A stretch of DNA of 64,000 nucleotides, taken from Tomocerus qinae (taxonomy: Eukaryota > Arthropoda > Collembola > Entomobryomorpha > Tomoceridae). The notes beneath the pieces were generated by a model. That model was not told the origin of the DNA, did not search any database, and was given only the letters and a program-made list of their open reading frames with translations. Numbering within the stretch: position 1 is the stretch's first letter; each line of letters opens with the position of its first letter. The DNA lies in the NCBI GenBank assembly GCA_020055645.1, contig CM034546.1, positions 25,978,001 to 26,042,000 on the forward strand, read 5' to 3'. Below are positions 58,146 through 64,000 of the stretch, one piece after another. The position numbers and the translations under genes are program-made.

Positions 58146-58630
58146 TTAAAGCTATAAAATTTTTTTGAAAAAAATGTAATAAACATTTTGAAATAAATGT
58201 AATCAAGATTTTTTGAAATGAACTAATAAATTCATTTTATATTAATTTTTTGAAATGACTGTTATAAATTAAATTTAAATAAATTATTTGCTTTACTTAT
58301 TTGCAACTAATACGACTTTATGTCCTTCTATTTTTACTGCCCAAAAAACACCTCTGTAGATAATTTGTATATACAGGCTTCAAGTTGTGACACTGCATAA
58401 AGGTTTTCCATAATGAAACATGAAGCACTATTATGCCACATATTCTTAGAAAATTAGATAGGCGTAAATAGTTCATTGATATTTGAAAGTAGGTACATAT
58501 TGATGGCATTGACACATCCAGTTTATTCAGTGGTAACGAACTTCTTAGAGCTTAGACATTTTCGTCTTCAGCATTAAAGATTTGGACTAGTTTCGGGTTG
58601 TTGTGAAGCATGAAATGTATCCATTTTTAT

Positions 58631-58831
58631 TTATTTAAAAACTTTTTCGGCCACGTTGGGGAGCTTTTTTGGTAGGTGATCATTTTTTGGAGTTTTTACT
58701 TTCCGTTTCCTCCCTTTATTTAATTGTCTAATTCTGTTTAACGACTTTTTCACTACATGACCGGTAATAGGTATTGTGTACTTTGGTGTATCTTGTGACA
58801 TTCCTTCTCCGACTTGAACAATATCGTCTGC
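58631..58831 (-). CDS. Coding-like remnant, unrecognised
   Basis: An open frame of 66 codons without a start at its upstream end. It contains VQVGEGMSQDTPKYTIP, ITGHVVKKSLNRIRQLNK and a very basic tail (GRKRKVKTPKN, LPKKLPNVAEK). Composition is protein-like and differs from the surrounding AT-rich DNA. I do not recognise the family. It may be the 3' end of a mobile-element gene. Three imperfect repeats of GTAACAAGCCATTTTATCAT lie just beyond, at about 58845-58920. Confidence 0.25.
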   Translation of the reverse strand, partial: ADDIVQVGEGMSQDTPKYTIPITGHVVKKSLNRIRQLNKGRKRKVKTPKNDHLPKKLPNVAEKVFK

Positions 58832-58920
58832 TTAATGTTACAATGTAACAAGCCATTTTATCATGGTTGCTATAAAGTAACAAGCCATTTTATCATGACT
58901 GCGACAAAGTAACAAGCCAC

Positions 58921-59735
58921 GTCTCACAGTACTGGTCATGTACAGATAGGGATATATGTAGTGTATAGTGGTAGAAAAAAACGGAAAGTTTGCTGAAGGA
59001 GTAAAAGATTGGGTAGATCGAAGGAATTGTTAGCAATGCAATTAGTGCAATGAAAAAAATTTCTGTTGGCAAAAAAGGAAAAGTGGTGTTAACAAAATTA
59101 AAAGCGTATTGACAAAAAGTACTTTTGATGTGTTGGGATTTTAGTGTTGACAATTAGGGGGTGAACCATTAGTATCTTTTTTAACGAACAAATCTCGTAT
59201 ATTTCGCAACCTATACTTCTACAACCTATACAATTCATAAAAAGGAGGGTCATGTTTTGGTTTTGTCATCTTTAGAAAATTCCACCAAATCTTTTTCTGT
59301 TTTTCATATCGTATTCCTGATTCAGATTAAGTTTCCGCTATAAGTTCCCTCAAATTTATTGAAAACAATAATTAAGGATGTGCTATTGTTGGGGGTAGGG
59401 TAGGATTTTATTTTCGCTTCCAGTGGGCTGTCGCCCATCACACAAAATAATATATGTTACAGATATTCAATTTGATATGTTAATACATAATGAGTCATTA
59501 TGTTAGGCCTGCACCGCTAATAGTCATAGACATAGGACAGGGAAGCACCGTTCTCTGGAAATCTTTAATTATACCACCAGTACACAAGAGAAAACCTAAA
59601 GCTCAGTTAGTACCAGAAATACATATGATCAAATAATATGCATAGATAGGTATATGTAAATAACCTTAATATAGAAGTTACGCCTATTCTCATGCATATG
59701 CGGGTTCCAGAGTAGCTTTATGGAGACAGAATGTA
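58921..59735. other. Intergenic
   Basis: No gene or clear repeat recognised. Confidence 0.4.
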
Positions 59736-59737
59736 AA

Positions 59738-60152
59738 TTAGCCAATAATTTGATAAGTAGACTGTGCACAGAGCGATCGGCCCTTATACCTTGACGATGG
59801 TATTGATGCTACACTGCTTGTTATCCTGCTAAATAGCTGGAACACTGATAGCGGAGAAGACAGTCGCAGGGCCAACATGAGAATGACTAGTAAGAAAAGC
59901 ACTACTAATCTGGTCGGTTGTAGTAGGCAGCACAGCTCTTTGTAGGCCGTCTTATCTTCTAATCTGCATACCGCCACTGTTCATGCCGCTGCCAGATCCA
60001 ATTAGCATCCATGGCCGTCCACCGCGAGAAGGAATCCCACTTACAGCACAGAAAAATGGTATTTCAGTGGGCTGCTTCACGCAAAAAACACCGAATTCGA
60101 ACATTCTATCCCACTTTCGTGCACTAAATTCTGTCCCCGGTGTACAGGACAC
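59738..60152 (-). other. GC-richer coding-like patch
   Basis: Base composition here is visibly less AT-rich than its flanks. Overlapping minus-strand frames give a hydrophobic segment (LVVLFLLVILMLALRL) and, upstream, a frame with PFFCAVSGIPSRGGRPWML. No domain is recognisable and frames are short, so this may be an exon remnant or foreign insertion. Confidence 0.25.
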
Positions 60153-60337
60153 TTCGCTCTATACACATCACTACTTTTTGGCCTAAAAATAAGCCGAAAA
60201 ATTTAAATATATGAGGACCACGACAATGTCGTGTCCGTTCACTTCGGCAGCTACTCTGGAATCAGGATGTGCTATAATGGTTACAAGGTATACTTAAATG
60301 GCAAGTATAATATTTAAATTAGACCCTAAATGGAGTA

Positions 60338-60500
60338 ATGGAAAATTAGAATAATAGATACATCGGTAAAATTGGAATAATGGATGCATCGGTAAAAATG
60401 GAATAATGGAAACATTGGTAAAAATGTAATAATGGAAACATTGGTAAAAATGGAACAATGGAAACATCGGTAGAAATGGAATGATGGAAAAATCGGCAAA
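60338..60500. repeat. Minisatellite of about 24 bp, 6-7 copies
   Basis: Units such as GGAATAATGGAAACATTGGT plus AAAAAT, with substitutions (ATCGG for ATTGG). Confidence 0.9.
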
Positions 60501-61294
60501 ATTTGCAGCTTTGTTAATAGCAATTTGTTAGCGTTCAAATAAATTAAAATGTCGAAATTTTCTCAGGCGAATATCAATGTTCGTTGCTGATCGATCCAGT
60601 TTAGTTGTCAAAAATGTCAGTCCATTTTGATGAAAATCCATTAATGCTTAATCAGTGGATGATAAACGCAACTTTTCCTTTACTATGTAACGTAACCGTT
60701 AAGCTAATTTACACAAAATTCGTCAAATAATTAATAACAAATTTTGAAGTTGAATTTCAAATTTGTACCTTTATATGATCCTTCAACCTTCATAACTTAT
60801 CTCTGTATTAATTTATAACTTCAGTTTTGAAAATTGTATTTGAAATTGTTGCTTTCATTATATCGTATATTGATTGGAATGTTTCGTAAACGTAAATGAA
60901 TTTATCAATGTCTTTGCCAAAAACACTGTTAATCCACTGTTAATTGGGATTTAACTAAAATGATAAGAGCAAATGACAGTATTTATAACGTATCGAATGT
61001 ATTTGTGGGAAAATAAAAAATGGAATATAATTTACATATATACAGAAATGTTAATTTATGTATGTTGTGTTTTGTTACTTATTTATCCAAAACTTACCGA
61101 TTTTCAGAACTTATTAAAGACCTTGCCAAGCTCCGTGACCATAAAAAATCGTGGGACCAAACAATTTTGTCCAGTCGAATTTAGTCCGCTTTAGTACATG
61201 TAATTCATAAGTGCTACTGGGTAGTTGAAGTTTCGCCTTCCAGCGTCAGTATTAAGTTTTAAGTAGCGTCTTCTTATCCAGGTCCAGCTTAGTG
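60501..61294. other. Intergenic
   Basis: AT-rich; nothing recognised. Confidence 0.4.
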
Positions 61295-61299
61295 ACGGA

Positions 61300-62376
61300 C
61301 AGTCAGGGAGTTAGCGCTAGTACTGGCTCTTTTGGAGCCAGATTTAGCTCCCAAAAAAGGAGCCAGATCTAGCTCTTATGGCGCTAATGTTGGCTCCAGG
61401 AGCCAGAACTGGCTCTTTTTATGCAAAATTGTAGCTCCTTTGGCGCTGAAAGTAGCTCTTCTATCAATTTATTTCACCAAAACTTGCAGAACCAAAATTG
61501 GCATCGGTGAATTTCATTCTAACCATCACCATTGGAAAGAGCGCATCAAAATCTATGTTTACACCGATGGACATTTTGGTTCCTATAATAGAATGCCTTC
61601 TACAACCAACTCTTTCAGATCACATCTCAGAAAAAATTAAACAAAGGAGATTGGGCCGGACACGAAAGTTGTATCGTGTACACAGCCGACAGTATAAATA
61701 TGGTTTAGAACAAAATGCAGAAAACTATGCAATATGACAAATATTTGCTTAAAGCAATTTAAAATAATTATATAAAACTAGAGGCCCAGTACTATGTGAC
61801 TCAAGTTACAATTTTCTCACCTAACTTAACTAATTTGTCACTATATGTATTGACGCATAACAACAATAATAATTAATGATCAAAAATAAGAGAATAAGAG
61901 AATCAATAATAATTAGAAATCTATAACAATAATTAGTAATGCATAATGGTAATAAGCAATCAATAATAATTAACGATCAAAAATAAGAGAATAATAAATC
62001 AATAATAATTAGAAATCTATAACAATAATTAGTAATGCATAATGGTAATAAGCAATCAATAACTACTAATCAATAATTTTGCTTACATATCTCTTAAATT
62101 CATAAACTATAGAATTATATATGCTGTGGTAGATAGATACAAATTGTGCTATTTGGCCATTTCATATGTTTTCTTTTCTAATTTTGTCAAATGTCGGGTA
62201 GCTTCACTACCAACCGTCCAGTTTCGGACGGAAAAGCAGTTTAGTTTTAGTAGTTATGAATAGATGGGGTTTCAAAAAAAGAGCCAGTATTAGCGCTTGA
62301 GGAGCTAGAACTAGCTCCTTTTTTGGAGCTAAATCTGGCTCCTGAGGAGCCAGGTCTAGCGCTAACTCCCTGACTG
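61300..62376. mobile_element. 1.08-kb TIR element with 5-bp target duplication
   Basis: Termini CAGTCAGGGAGTTAGCGC and its reverse complement (ending at 62376), flanked by ACGGA on both sides (61295-61299, 62377-62381). Subterminal regions are packed with alternating GGAGCCAGA and TAGCTCC/TGGCTCC words in both orientations. The interior open frame at 61498-61737 is unrecognised (ends QYKYGLEQNAENYAI). No transposase is evident, so it is non-autonomous. Confidence 0.8.
61861..62063. repeat. About 100-bp tandem duplication inside the TIR element
   Basis: A block containing GATCAAAAATAAGAGAATAA and TAGTAATGCATAATGGTAAT appears twice in direct orientation. Confidence 0.85.
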
Positions 62377-62381
62377 ACGGA

Positions 62382-64000
62382 TGCTTCAACTGATTGTTTA
62401 ATACAGCAAAAGGATTTTTAGCTAAATAAGGAATGGTTTCACTGCCATCCGTTTCTTTGATTTCCCTCAATACAGCAGGCGCTTCTTGAGAAAAGATATT
62501 GTGGAGGTATTTTTAGTACCAAATCTTTGTTTATGTAAATGTACTTTTGGCCCCTCCCTCGAAATAACTCATCCTAAATAAACACTCCCAATTTGTTTGT
62601 AAAATAAGGTTTTGTCTTCGGATTCCTTCATGAAAAACTCAAAAGAAAGAATTAAAAAAGCAGATAGGAACTGTGGATTAGGATCATTCAAATTGGTGGT
62701 ACTCGACCTCAAAGTTGTAAACTTTTTAAACTATCGACACATTTTCACTTTTTCTTAATTTCCGAAATTGTTCGTTGTCCTCCAACACATTCCAGATTCC
62801 GGTAGTTTGCTCAACCAACTTTCGCATTTCCTTATGAACATCCTTTTTCATGATAGTGTTTTTGTCGAAGATTTTGGATGAAGTTGTATACGATAATATG
62901 TGGTAAAATTCATCAAACAGTACAGTGGCATTTATACCTTACTTCAATCACAATGAGTACAGAATCATTCCAACTACAGAATTTATTTATGACAGACTCT
63001 TAATATAAATAAAGATAATAATCAAAGTGGTTGGTGATTAGGTTTGAAAATAAGAGTATTTCATTTTTATTTATTCCATTTGTTATTTCCAGCTAACTAC
63101 TATCGTAAAAGACAAACATCCCTTTGGACGGATTTCTACCAATTGAAATCGTTAAGGTCGATAGGGAACTGTTGGGATACTTTTTTACATGATCCGGATT
63201 GATTAATAAACTGACCAACGCTACCTAAATGCAAATGCTACCCACACTCACACTCACACAATTACACTACAGAGGAGCAAAGAGAGAATGACATAAATGG
63301 AGAATTGAAGCAAGCAGACAATTCATATTAGTGCATGAACTTAGGCATACTTTCTCTACTAATAGGACCACCTGTTATAGTGATATCTTAAGTTTGAGAA
63401 TTAATATGTTTATTGAGATTCATTACTGTAAGAATAACAATAGCAAAATTAACGGTACATATATTTAACGTTTAATTTAATTTTTCCGTGCTGACTTAAA
63501 TCGGCTTAAGAGTAAATGGTACATGGTAGTTTAATAAATAGCCTGGAATAATATAATTCATTAACTAAAGGCATTTTTTCTCTAATATTATGACCATCTG
63601 CTATACTGATATCTTAGGTTATAAAATTAATATATTTGGTTTAATTTAATGGTTTAATTTAATTTTTCCGTGATGAGTTGAATCAGCGCAAGAGAATATT
63701 GTACAAAGCAGTTTGATATCTACAAAGAAATGAATTTTGTCTAATGAACTTATTTAAGGGGATTTGCTGTTTATCCGTCCATAAACCAAGCAAAGAAAAA
63801 TGAAATAAAATGGACGATAAAAGTGGAAACCGACGTTCAGACGAATATCAATTAAAAATTAGTGGAAACATTTAACTCAAAAGCGTACTTCGCTCGGACG
63901 TCCTAGGTAAGATTGTATTTTAATATACCTAATTATAATATTGGTAATCAATAGCTACTTTACATTAACACTACCAAAATGTGTAAAACTGTCTTTCAAA
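62382..64000. other. Intergenic; degenerate duplication at 63340-63715
   Basis: No gene supported. About 63350-63535 and 63580-63715 are divergent direct copies, sharing GATATCTTA, AAATTAATAT and TTTAATTTAATTTTTCCGTG, about 190 bp apart. Confidence 0.45.

Noticed and set aside
1-64000. CRISPR array, operon or bacterial defence island
   Set aside because: The window is eukaryotic: spliced genes, retrotransposons and animal receptors. Tandem repeats here lack unique spacers.

Overview
This is a eukaryotic, AT-rich, intron-bearing window from an arthropod genome. The evidence is insect-type gustatory receptors (ending in the TYhhhhhQF signature), divergent ionotropic receptors, GT-AG introns of about 70 bp to 2.5 kb, and a crowd of Ty3/gypsy, piggyBac and short terminal-inverted-repeat elements. 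A springtail or other non-insect hexapod would fit, but I cannot fix the taxon from sequence alone.

Layout. 0-7 kb is repeat debris: an inverted 49-bp array, a 2.1-kb segment bounded by 128-bp inverted repeats, a 36-bp-arm hairpin and a broken piggyBac transposase. 7.6-10.4 kb (minus) is a five-exon gustatory receptor (Gr) with one frameshift. 13.9-14.7 kb is an ionotropic receptor (IR) pseudogene that lost its channel core. 16.2-20.1 kb (minus) is the largest host gene, a two-exon CARD / transmembrane helix / NB-ARC / TPR / LRR-like protein. 22.1-25.2 kb is a secreted ricin-B-type lectin gene with a TATA promoter, a 2.5-kb intron carrying a MITE, and a frameshift. 27.2-27.9 kb holds a fold-back element abutting a dead tyrosine-kinase fragment.

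30.9-48.3 kb is a tandem cluster of three IR genes of identical two-exon structure. The third is split in exon 1 by a very young 6.4-kb Ty3/gypsy retrotransposon (LTRs differ at one site in 337; 4-bp target duplication GTGT). The retrotransposon carries gag and pol joined by a textbook -1 frameshift signal. 48.5-53.8 kb (minus) holds two more five-exon Gr genes, one dead and one intact, with a MITE between them. 54.2-54.8 kb may encode a small secreted Cys-rich peptide. 55.9-57.1 kb (minus) encodes a secreted GH19 chitinase-like enzyme. 57-64 kb is minisatellites, a 1.1-kb TIR element with 5-bp target duplication, and unrecognised sequence.

Taken together, this is a chemoreceptor birth-and-death neighbourhood: two intact IRs, one freshly disrupted IR, one IR relic, one intact Gr and two damaged Grs, with an apparent gene-conversion tract between neighbouring IRs and active transposition. 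The innate-immunity-like CARD/NB-ARC gene, the lectin and the chitinase are interspersed and share no operon-like logic. The observations I rate highest are the membrane-anchored CARD/NB-ARC architecture, the clean in-frame disruption of the third IR, and the compact gag-pol recoding signal.
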